The notes under the pieces were generated by a model. That model did no database searches, was not told the DNA's origin, and saw only the letters and a program-made list of their open reading frames with translations. A DNA stretch of 24,771 bases, taken from a virus. Shown in pieces: positions 1-5,124 of the stretch. The stretch lies in IMG/VR virus record IMGVR_UViG_3300021964_000500, positions 1-24,771 of that record; one strand, written 5' to 3'. Each line of letters begins with the position of its first letter. The stretch's first letter is position 1. The position numbers and the translations under genes are program-made.

Positions 1-2
1 AG

Positions 3-479
3 AACAGACATTCATTTGCAGGAATATCTTTTCTAGCAATGTCCGGTGACAAAGACTATAACCAAGCACCTAATACTGCAGTTATTACAGCAGATAAAAT
101 GGTTAATAAATATGGTAATGCAGCAGTTTTTGCTTCAGGTATGGTGGTTGATGCTCTTAAATGTTTCAATAACTTATGGGATGCATGTGCAACAGCAAAA
201 GGATTTGGAGATGATATATCTTTAGAATCATCTGAGAATGCTCTTAAAAATGACTGGGTAAGAAGATTCAATAAGTTTGCAGATAACTACTTAGGATCTG
301 ATGCTGTTTTAGCAGAACATTGTTTAAAAGACGCTTACTTATTACATAAGTGGAATAAAATACAATCTACACTTAAAACTATAGATTGGAAAGAAGATAT
401 AACAGAAAAGAAGTATACCGATGTTGATACACTCGCTGCAGCCGCATGCGCAGGAGGTGCTTGTGAGATTGACTTCTAA
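3..479 (+). CDS. class II (adenosylcobalamin-dependent) ribonucleotide reductase, C-terminal fragment
   Basis: The frame is open from the left edge of the window, so only the last 158 residues are present; the internal ATG at 39 is not the true start. The protein would reduce ribonucleotides to deoxyribonucleotides for phage DNA synthesis. The visible part begins NRHSFAGISFLAMSGDKDYN, typical of the C-terminal barrel region of monomeric B12-dependent reductases. It ends CAGGACEIDF, a C-x4-C pair close to the C-terminus. That layout matches the swinging-arm redox cysteines of the Lactobacillus-type RTPR (family knowledge). No radical-site residues can be checked because the catalytic core lies outside the window. 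The stop overlaps by 4 bases the stop of the opposing HNH gene. Confidence 0.75.
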   Translation, partial: NRHSFAGISFLAMSGDKDYNQAPNTAVITADKMVNKYGNAAVFASGMVVDALKCFNNLWDACATAKGFGDDISLESSENALKNDWVRRFNKFADNYLGSDAVLAEHCLKDAYLLHKWNKIQSTLKTIDWKEDITEKKYTDVDTLAAAACAGGACEIDF

Positions 480-856
480 TGTTTTTTGTATTTGATACCT
501 TTACGGGTAGGATTAGCTTTAGTGCCTTCTTTACCGTTAGTGCAAGAATATAAATGACGAGACATATTGTGTTTAGATATGGTTCGTCGGCAATATTTAC
601 AAGTGAGTTTTGTTTTGATTAAGTTATTCATAAGTTTACGAGATATATCTGAACAAATTTCTTCTTTACCTATGAGACCTTCTAATCCTTTCCATGCCCA
701 TTTGTCTTCAATATGACCATATTCTTCGTATAGTTTTTTATGAGCTAAAGCGTGTTGTTCTACAGTGAGATAAATAGTTATATTAGCAACAGGGCAAACG
801 GATTTGAAATGTTTAGGTATAACGTGATGTCGATGATATATAATATTGCTGGACAT
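476..856 (-). CDS. free-standing HNH homing endonuclease with C-terminal zinc finger
   Basis: 126 residues, starting at an ATG with a strong AAGGAGG Shine-Dalgarno on the minus strand. The N-terminal third carries HRHHVIPKHF, then LTVEQHALAHKKLYEEYG about 20 residues later. This is the HNH layout common in phage mobile endonucleases (HH, a beta hairpin, then a helix with a conserved H). The C-terminus has CKYC followed by H-x3-H and a Cys (residues about 86-105), a small zinc finger likely used for DNA recognition. The gene points against its neighbours, abuts the reductase gene tail to tail, and has a T4-type late promoter upstream, all typical of a homing gene inserted at a gene boundary. 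The recognition site cannot be read from the sequence. Confidence 0.8.
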   Translation of the reverse strand: MSSNIIYHRHHVIPKHFKSVCPVANITIYLTVEQHALAHKKLYEEYGHIEDKWAWKGLEGLIGKEEICSDISRKLMNNLIKTKLTCKYCRRTISKHNMSRHLYSCTNGKEGTKANPTRKGIKYKKH

Positions 857-917
857 ATAAGCCTCCTTAGGGTTGTCTAGAGTAAGTGGATATTGCTAGT
901 ATCGTGACTTACATTAA

Positions 918-925
918 TATTTATA
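918..925 (-). promoter_or_regulatory. T4-type late promoter for the HNH gene
   Basis: The minus strand reads a perfect TATAAATA here. Its start site would fall near 912, giving a leader of about 55 bases before the HNH start at 856. T4 late promoters consist of this single -10 element recognised by the phage sigma factor. The other gene-flanking copies in the window precede structural genes. Because the match is only eight bases in AT-rich DNA, placement next to an otherwise orphan minus-strand gene is the main support. Confidence 0.6.
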
Positions 926-942
926 CAAGTAGAGGCGTAAAA

Positions 943-1116
943 GTGAAATCGACTTCTAATATTATTTCACCTTGTGTTAAAATATGTAAAGTCGAAAATG
1001 ATACTTGTATAGGTTGTGGAAGAACCACTCATGAAATTGCAGAGTGGTTCAAAGCATCTGATGAAAGAAAGAGAGAGATCATTGAAGGATTACGAAGTAG
1101 AATGCGAAGAGTGTGA
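943..1116 (+). CDS. DUF1289-like small Cys-rich protein
   Basis: I chose a GTG start at 943, preceded by AGAGG seven bases upstream; an ATG at 886 is in frame but has no ribosome site and would add 19 residues unlike the family. The 57-residue product has SPCVKICKVENDTCIGCGRT near its start, then THEIAEWFKASDERKREII. This is the DUF1289 pattern: SPC, C, C-x2-C, GRT, E-I-x2-W. The four cysteines probably bind a metal. The biochemical role of the family is not known. The 3' end overlaps the zinc-ribbon frame that follows, so the two are probably co-translated. Confidence 0.7.
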   Translation: MKSTSNIISPCVKICKVENDTCIGCGRTTHEIAEWFKASDERKREIIEGLRSRMRRV

Positions 1117-1201
1117 TGAAACAACATATGTAGCATCATACGAAAAACCTATTTTTTGTCCGATGTGTGGAAGAAGAGTAGAAGCAGAAGAAGTCGAATA
1201 A
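1082..1201 (+). CDS. 39-residue zinc-ribbon protein
   Basis: The reading frame is open from upstream of 1016, but a TTG at 1082 after a GAGAGAG ribosome site gives a product starting MKDYEVECEECD. An ATG at 1061 is the alternative start and would add 7 residues. The product is a minimal zinc ribbon with C-x2-C (residues 8-11) and CPMCG near the C-terminus, followed by an acidic tail (EAEEVE). It overlaps the end of the DUF1289-like gene in another frame. Such mini-ribbons are frequent in marine phage genomes; nucleic-acid or protein binding is likely, but no specific function can be given. Confidence 0.6.
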   Translation: MKDYEVECEECDETTYVASYEKPIFCPMCGRRVEAEEVE

Positions 1202-1204
1202 TAA

Positions 1205-1606
1205 ATGTGGCTTTTAAATAATGAAGAATTTACAATAACACCAGAAGAGTACCAAGGTTTTGTTTACGTCATCACAGAGTTGGATACAGGCAAGAAGTAC
1301 ATTGGAAAGAAAAACTTCTGGAAACCTAAAACTTTACCCATCACTAAAACACGTAAGAGAAGAGTACGAACACGCGTCGAATCTGATTGGAGAGAATATT
1401 ATGGTTCGTCCAATGAAGTACGCAAACTTGTGGAAGAATTTGGATCTGACCGATTTACCAGAGAAATATTAAAACTCTGTAAGACAAAAGGTGAGATGTC
1501 ATATCATGAAGCAAAACTCCAATTTGATAATGATGTGTTATTTAGAGATGATTACTACAACAATTTTATAGGTTGTAGAATTCATGCAAAACATTTAACA
1601 AGTTAA
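1205..1606 (+). CDS. GIY-YIG-type (Seg-like) endonuclease
   Basis: 133 residues. The N-terminal half has GFVYVITELDTGKKYIGKKN, a GIY...YIG signature (GFVYVI as GIY, KKYIG as YIG) spaced as in GIY-YIG nucleases. It is followed by a basic segment (KTRKRRVRTRVESDW), then REYYGSS, KLVEEFG and the conserved CKTKGEMSYHEAKLQF helix, with YYNNFIG near the C-terminus. Expected activity is metal-dependent DNA nicking or cleavage. In marine T4-like phages relatives are usually labelled Seg-like endonucleases, though they are widespread enough that a non-homing role is possible. The ribosome site is weak (GAAGAAG). Confidence 0.7.
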   Translation: MWLLNNEEFTITPEEYQGFVYVITELDTGKKYIGKKNFWKPKTLPITKTRKRRVRTRVESDWREYYGSSNEVRKLVEEFGSDRFTREILKLCKTKGEMSYHEAKLQFDNDVLFRDDYYNNFIGCRIHAKHLTS

Positions 1607-1637
1607 TAACTATTTTTCAAATAAGTGAAAAAAACGG

Positions 1638-1666
1638 TTTACATTCCCTAATTTATGTGGTATAAT
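1638..1666 (+). promoter_or_regulatory. sigma70-type promoter, early cassette 1
   Basis: TTTACA at 1638-1643, a 17-base spacer, and a perfect TATAAT at 1661-1666. This is followed by CTATAAAAT-rich initially transcribed sequence and an AAGGAG site before the gene at 1702. The same arrangement recurs at 2296 and 3172. This is the expected form of a promoter served by unmodified host RNA polymerase early in infection. Confidence 0.8.
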
Positions 1667-1701
1667 AGTACTATAAAATAAAAAATTAAGGAGTTGAAAC
1701 C

Positions 1702-1965
1702 ATGAAAAATTTATCAAATTTAATTAAAGATCTACAAAAATCAGCTAAATCAAAGTGGGCTATCAAAGAAGATATGGCTGATATGTACAATCAAGATGCT
1801 AGGGACACTGAAGTTGTTCTTATGTCAATCCTAGCTGGTAGATATAAGTGGGCTGATGAAAAGCTTTCAATGATGGATACTCTTCCAAGAGATAATGCTG
1901 TATTAGCAATCGTCGAAGATAAAGGAAATGATTGGGCAGCATCAAACATCGGTTGGAGTATGTAA
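1702..1965 (+). CDS. small early protein of unknown function
   Basis: 87 residues, first gene behind early promoter 1, with AAGGAG eight bases upstream of the ATG. The protein is mixed charged and helical in character, starting MKNLSNLIKDLQKSAKSKWA and ending DWAASNIGWSM. No transmembrane segment, metal motif or recognisable domain is visible. The stop overlaps the next start (TAATG), so translation is coupled. Position and promoter suggest an early host-interaction or accessory gene; this is inference from context only. Confidence 0.7.
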   Translation: MKNLSNLIKDLQKSAKSKWAIKEDMADMYNQDARDTEVVLMSILAGRYKWADEKLSMMDTLPRDNAVLAIVEDKGNDWAASNIGWSM

Positions 1966-2120
1966 TGTCAAAAAAATCAAACATCTTAAGTTTCGAAAAA
2001 GCAGTTAAGCAAAAATTTAATAATGAAAAAGAAGTTACTTTTATACTAGATGATAACAGTGATGATACGATAGAATTTACTTTTGAGATGGAGGTAGACG
2101 ATGACAACGAAGACTTATAA
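1965..2120 (+). CDS. small acidic protein of unknown function
   Basis: 51 residues starting MSKKSNILSFEKAVKQKFNN. I chose the ATG at 1965 inside the TAATG overlap because GGAG lies seven bases upstream; an in-frame ATG at 1932 has no ribosome site. The second half is strongly acidic (LDDNSDDTIEF, then EVDDDNEDL at the end). Such acidic mini-proteins are common among early phage genes and sometimes mimic DNA, but nothing here identifies a target. Confidence 0.65.
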   Translation: MSKKSNILSFEKAVKQKFNNEKEVTFILDDNSDDTIEFTFEMEVDDDNEDL

Positions 2121-2256
2121 TGAAGTTGATCTTTTGAAAAAACAAATTGCTGAAGAAGTAAAAGAAAAATATGCTTTATATAAAAGAATTAAAGAGTTGA
2201 CTGAAGAGCTTGAAGTAGCTAAGAATAAAAATATTTTTAATTGGAAAGATAGTTAA
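2101..2256 (+). CDS. 51-residue predicted coiled-coil protein
   Basis: An ORF shorter than 60 codons, starting at ATG 2101 inside the end of the previous gene, with GGAGG at the right distance (2090-2094). The translation begins MTTKTYNEVDLLKKQIAEEV and ends FNWKDS. It is dominated by Lys/Glu with hydrophobic residues every three to four positions (LLKKQIAEEV, YKRIKELTEELEVA), as in a short helical coiled coil. It is the third gene of the small operon behind early promoter 1. Function unknown. Confidence 0.6.
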   Translation: MTTKTYNEVDLLKKQIAEEVKEKYALYKRIKELTEELEVAKNKNIFNWKDS

Positions 2257-2295
2257 TATGTTAATCACTTTTTTAAAATTAAATGCATTTTTTCC

Positions 2296-2324
2296 TTTAC
2301 AAAGGCAAAAAAATAGTGTATAAT
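2296..2324 (+). promoter_or_regulatory. sigma70-type promoter, early cassette 2 (drives the structured RNA)
   Basis: TTTACA at 2296-2301, a 17-base spacer, and a perfect TATAAT at 2319-2324. The upstream GCATTTTTTCC is shared exactly with the promoter at 3172, and the downstream TATAAAATT and AAAAGG sequences are shared with both sister promoters. Unlike them, the ATG in the matching position (2357) is followed by ACA TAG, so this promoter leads into a non-coding structured region. Confidence 0.8.
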
Positions 2325-2370
2325 ATTATTATAAAATTGAAAAGGAAGTTTAAATAATGACATAGCGAAA

Positions 2371-2566
2371 GTAACCGACAAGGTGTTGTGATGGAGAAGT
2401 TGCATTAGGCAGAAGCAGAAGCACATCGGGGTTTACAGGTAAGGAACTACCCAGGGAACCATAGTCGGAGTATAAAACGTTCCCCTTATCTTCCGCGGAG
2501 GGGTATACCTATGGAAGATAAGGATGTGTTAGAGAGCCCCTCCAAAGAATTTTAACAGAATTGGAG
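2371..2566 (+). ncRNA. structured leader RNA with pseudoknot and Shine-Dalgarno switch (candidate orphan riboswitch)
   Basis: No reading frame of useful length covers this stretch. G+C over 2371-2543 is about 49% by hand count, clearly above its neighbours. Helices visible directly: GTAA-CCGA (2371-2378) with TCGG and TTAC (2426-2429, 2433-2436); GGTA/TACC (2438-2441, 2448-2451); GGGAAC/GTTCCC (2454-2459, 2479-2484); and an uninterrupted 11-bp stem CCTTATCTTCC (2484-2494) with 2513-2523. The loop of that stem holds GGAGGGG (2497-2503), fully complementary to CCCCTCC (2537-2543), forming an H-type pseudoknot. The same CCCCTCC overlaps CTCCAA (2540-2545), complementary to TTGGAG (2561-2566), which contains the ribosome site of the gene at 2575. 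The two pairings exclude each other, as in a translational riboswitch. A trans-acting RNA processed from the leader is the alternative. Confidence 0.7.
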
Positions 2567-2574
2567 AGTAGCAT

Positions 2575-2823
2575 ATGCCTAGCCCATCAGAGATACAATC
2601 AATGCTTCCACTATTTTTTCAACTCCTCTTCTTCGCAGTAGCTGGAGCATTGATTGTAGGCGTCTTCTTTTCCATAGTTGGCTGGTTTTTTCGTAATGCA
2701 ATACTTATTATGATTGTAGTTGCAATCATTTTTGCAGTCAACTATGGCTATATTGATTTAACTAAATTATTTGGAGCAGTACAAAATGACAATGCATCTA
2801 TTACCAGTTTACTACAACAATAA
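2575..2823 (+). CDS. small two-helix membrane protein
   Basis: 82 residues. GGAG at 2563-2566 sets the ATG at 2575. Two hydrophobic segments are evident: about residues 12-35 (LFFQLLFFAVAGALIVGVFF...) and 39-56 (NAILIMIVVAIIFAVNYG), separated by a short WFFR turn, with a polar C-terminal tail ending SITSLLQQ. The protein should sit in the host inner membrane. Size and topology would fit a holin-like or superinfection-exclusion protein, but nothing proves either. Its translation is probably controlled by the structured RNA directly upstream, and the next gene starts inside its 3' end. Confidence 0.7.
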   Translation: MPSPSEIQSMLPLFFQLLFFAVAGALIVGVFFSIVGWFFRNAILIMIVVAIIFAVNYGYIDLTKLFGAVQNDNASITSLLQQ

Positions 2824-3148
2824 TAGTTCTAAAAAGAAGAAGCCTTTTCGTAAACCAGGTTGGGCTAAAGCTCAAATAGAACACGATAAATGGTTAATGG
2901 CTCGTGGCGTACATCCCAGTCAGCTTAAAAATAAATCTAAAAATTCAGGAATCAAAGCTCCTAATTATAAAGAGCTTTCACGGTCTCTACCAACAAGTGA
3001 TAAAGTAGGTAAAATTGTTGGTAAGTCTAAATCTAATGCATACACTGGTACGTTCATTACTGGTATCGCTACTATGCATAAATCAAATATGGTACCAGTA
3101 AATAAAAATGGTGATGCAAAAGAATATGCAACTATGAGGAGAAATTAA
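2786..3148 (+). CDS. conserved basic phage protein of unknown function
   Basis: I chose the ATG at 2786, nine bases after a GGAG, rather than the TTG at 2771 or the ATG at 2792; all are in the same frame. The 120-residue protein is very basic at the start (SSKKKKPFRKPGWAKAQIEH). It ends with a segment I recognise as recurrent in marine phage hypotheticals: YTGTFITGIATMHKSNMVPV followed by YATMRRN. It overlaps the membrane-protein gene by 38 bases, implying translational coupling and thus indirect control by the upstream RNA. No catalytic motif is visible; nucleic-acid binding is plausible from charge alone. Confidence 0.7.
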   Translation: MTMHLLPVYYNNNSSKKKKPFRKPGWAKAQIEHDKWLMARGVHPSQLKNKSKNSGIKAPNYKELSRSLPTSDKVGKIVGKSKSNAYTGTFITGIATMHKSNMVPVNKNGDAKEYATMRRN

Positions 3149-3171
3149 TTTCTAAATTGTGCATTTTTTCC

Positions 3172-3200
3172 TTTACATTTGCTCAAAACTATGGTAGAAT
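3172..3200 (+). promoter_or_regulatory. sigma70-type promoter, early cassette 3
   Basis: TTTACA at 3172-3177, a 17-base spacer, and TAGAAT at 3195-3200, one mismatch from consensus. GCATTTTTTCC immediately upstream of the -35 is identical to that of promoter 2. The following ACTATAAAATTAAAAAGGGAG closely matches the leader of promoters 1 and 2. It drives the small operon starting at 3235. Confidence 0.78.
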
Positions 3201-3234
3201 ATAACTATAAAATTAAAAAGGGAGTTTTTATATT

Positions 3235-3423
3235 ATGGCTAATTACGATACAATAATCAAACAAATAGAATCACTAAATCACGGTCAAAAGCTTTTATTC
3301 GCTGAAAGACTAGTTAACAAAAATGAAACACTAGCTTCTACTTTATCTAATTACATTGATGTTACAATGATGGATAAAGCTTTTCTAGCTAATGAAAAGA
3401 AAGTTCAAAAGGCTATAGCTTAA
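3235..3423 (+). CDS. small early protein of unknown function
   Basis: 62 residues, first gene behind early promoter 3, with GGGAG upstream of the ATG. The sequence starts MANYDTIIKQIESLNHGQKL and looks largely helical, with no cysteines, no membrane segment and no recognisable motif. It ends in a TAATG overlap with the next gene, so the two are translated together. The role cannot be inferred beyond early expression. Confidence 0.7.
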   Translation: MANYDTIIKQIESLNHGQKLLFAERLVNKNETLASTLSNYIDVTMMDKAFLANEKKVQKAIA

Positions 3424-3668
3424 TGAAAAACCCTATAGCTAAATATTTAATGTGTGCATATGCTTATTATCAACTTGATAAAAATTTAATAACTGATACT
3501 GAATTTGATCAATTAGCAAAAGATATTCTTGCAAACTATGATAACATTGAGCATATGCATAAACATTTAGTTACTAAAAAAGATTTAGATGCCGGCACAT
3601 ATCTTGGTGAATATCCAAATATGGTTATCGGCGCAACATTAGATTACATTAAAACACACAACATATAA
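3423..3668 (+). CDS. small conserved phage protein resembling ligase domain Ia
   Basis: 81 residues. The N-terminal half, AYAYYQLDKNLITDTEFDQL, follows the pattern YY-x2-D-x5-D-x-E-F-D-x-L. This is the pattern of domain Ia of NAD-dependent DNA ligases, where the Tyr and Asp residues contact the nicotinamide half of NAD. No adenylation domain follows: the rest is HMHKHLVTKKDLDAGTYLGE and a short helix. It is therefore a stand-alone mini-protein, not a ligase. The start is fixed by TAATG coupling to the gene before it. Relatives occur in many marine phages as hypotheticals (family recollection); function unknown. Confidence 0.7.
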   Translation: MKNPIAKYLMCAYAYYQLDKNLITDTEFDQLAKDILANYDNIEHMHKHLVTKKDLDAGTYLGEYPNMVIGATLDYIKTHNI

Positions 3669-3681
3669 ATGGGAGTTTAAT

Positions 3682-4833
3682 ATGGGATTACAAGCACTTA
3701 AAGGTAAAAAATTAAAAAAGAAAACAATAAGATCTAGAGCAAGAACTGGACTCGCTGGTGTTCCAGTTGATAAAAATTTCAATGCAGTGAAGGATTACTT
3801 TCATTTACATGTTGATAGAAAAGATTGTATTAATCAAGTAAAAACTTGGGTTAAGAAAAACTTTCCAGATGCATCAAAATATATTCTAGCAAATCCAGAA
3901 TATAAATTTACAATGACACATCATGCCGCTACAGCATTCTGGTACAATAATGATCTACATAAAAATAATGATGCAGATAATAATACTGCTAAAGATTTCT
4001 TAAATCATTTATTTGATAGAATGATTCCTTTAATTGATGAAGGTAAAATTTTATATGAAGAAAAACAACGAGAAAGAAAAGCTCAAAATAATATAATTTC
4101 TATATCACCACAAGAAAAATTAACACGTAAGATTAATAATACTATTATGCAAGAATTACTTGAACTAGAAGACAAGTGGATCGATGGTGAAGATGCCACA
4201 ATTAACATATACGATAGGTTCAAGTTCCACGGCTTAACAAACACTGCAATAAGTCACGTTAAGCCAATGATTGAGGGCTGGCTTCTTGATTATGAAGACG
4301 CATATCATAAGAGATGCGATCAAGCTGTCGAAGGTTACTCCCACCTTAAACGGTCAGTCCTCAATCAAAGAATTAAAATATGTACTGCAATGTTGGAAGA
4401 TCTTGAAAGAATTAGATCTGCTACTAAAGCTTCAAGAAATGTTAAAATCAAAAGACCAAAATCTATTGATAAGCAGGTTGCTAAAGTGCAGTACAAGAAA
4501 GAAGATAACGATTTTAAAATTGTATCGATCAATCCAATTCAAATACCATCAAAAACTCGGTTATACGCATTCAATACTAAAAGTAAAATGATTATTGAGT
4601 ATGTTACCGAAAGTGTTAATGGATTTGAAATATCAGGTTCAACCATTAAGAATTTTTCAAAGGTTTCAAGTAGAACAGTGTGTTTACGTAAACCGCTTGA
4701 TTTCTTACCGATTGTTTTACAGAAAACTCCGAAGCAAATTAATGATGCTTGGCAAACTCTTAAAACAAAAACAAAAGCACCTAATGGACGAATCAATAAA
4801 GATACAATATTATTAAGGGTTTTAGACAAATGA
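3682..4833 (+). CDS. conserved T4-like phage protein upstream of gp33/gp32, function unknown
   Basis: 383 residues; GGGAG lies 8 bases before the ATG. The N-terminus is strongly basic (ALKGKKLKKKTIRSRARTG). The middle is rich in charged helices (about residues 130-260), including WIDGEDATINIYDRFKFHGL. A second basic patch (RNVKIKRPKSIDKQVAKVQY) precedes a likely beta-rich C-terminal domain (KTRLYAFNTKSKMIIEYVTE, ending RINKDTILLRVLDK). No catalytic motif is recognised. The gene overlaps gp33 by 4 bases (ATGA) and lies just before gp32. That position suggests a DNA-replication or DNA-structure role, but this is inference. In T4 the helicase loader gp59 sits near gp33 and gp32; I see no clear sequence match to it. 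Confidence 0.7.
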   Translation: MGLQALKGKKLKKKTIRSRARTGLAGVPVDKNFNAVKDYFHLHVDRKDCINQVKTWVKKNFPDASKYILANPEYKFTMTHHAATAFWYNNDLHKNNDADNNTAKDFLNHLFDRMIPLIDEGKILYEEKQRERKAQNNIISISPQEKLTRKINNTIMQELLELEDKWIDGEDATINIYDRFKFHGLTNTAISHVKPMIEGWLLDYEDAYHKRCDQAVEGYSHLKRSVLNQRIKICTAMLEDLERIRSATKASRNVKIKRPKSIDKQVAKVQYKKEDNDFKIVSINPIQIPSKTRLYAFNTKSKMIIEYVTESVNGFEISGSTIKNFSKVSSRTVCLRKPLDFLPIVLQKTPKQINDAWQTLKTKTKAPNGRINKDTILLRVLDK

Positions 4834-5072
4834 AAATAGAAGAACAATTTTTAACAAAGTCTAAATTCACTAAGCTTATCGAAAGTACCGTAGCAGATCT
4901 CAAGATTCCATATATGGATGCAATACTGAAGGTCTGTGAAACTAACGATATTGAAATCGAAGACATTCGAAAATTCATATCACCAGTTATAAAAGATAAG
5001 CTTGAAGCCGAAGCGATGGAACTCAATTTTTTACCAAAGAAAAATGCTATTGATTCATCGTTTTTTAACTAG
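4830..5072 (+). CDS. 33: late-promoter transcription coactivator gp33
   Basis: 80 residues, ATGA overlap with the preceding gene. In T4, gp33 binds the beta flap of host RNA polymerase and the gp45 sliding clamp, letting the phage sigma factor gp55 fire late promoters. From memory the T4 C-terminal two thirds align with this protein. Matching features are the I-E-x2-V start, a Y-x-(D/E)-A helix, KFI(S/P), an (I/L)-x-(A/S)-EA-(M/I) helix, and a Leu/Pro turn before a short hydrophobic tail. Here those are IESTVADLKIPYMDAIL, RKFISPVI and LEAEAMELNFL. The tail DSSFFN would be the clamp-binding end (T4: LDFLL). It lacks about 30 residues found at the N-terminus of the T4 protein. Placement directly before gp32 and the presence of TATAAATA promoters support the call. 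Confidence 0.75.
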   Translation: MKIEEQFLTKSKFTKLIESTVADLKIPYMDAILKVCETNDIEIEDIRKFISPVIKDKLEAEAMELNFLPKKNAIDSSFFN

Positions 5073-5078
5073 TATATA
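5050..5078 (+). promoter_or_regulatory. possible promoter of gene 32
   Basis: TTGATT at 5050-5055, a 17-base spacer and TATATA at 5073-5078; TATTAT at 5082-5087 is an alternative -10. Gene 32 is normally transcribed strongly and has its own promoters in T4. The match is weak and the region is AT-rich, so this is tentative. The AU-rich 5' leader just after it (5085-5124) ends in a good AAGGAG site. Confidence 0.3.
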
Positions 5079-5124
5079 TAGTATTATACTTCAGTCAATA
5101 TTTCAGTAATAAGGAGACAATACA

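Noticed and set aside
551-558. TATAAATG on the plus strand as a late promoter
   Set aside because: One mismatch, lies inside the HNH gene, and no gene starts downstream at a suitable distance.
886-942. N-terminal extension of the DUF1289-like gene from ATG 886
   Set aside because: No ribosome site at 886, the added residues do not fit the family, and the GTG at 943 has AGAGG correctly placed.
2371-2543. Structured RNA as a group I intron, tmRNA or tRNA
   Set aside because: No convincing P4-P7 core, no T-loop GTTCRA motif with acceptor stem, and no split coding exons around it. The ATAGTC at 2461 alone is not enough for an intron call.
4271-4591. 106-codon plus-strand ORF inside the 383-residue gene
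   Set aside because: Out-of-frame shadow without a ribosome site; the 383-residue frame is the coherent one.
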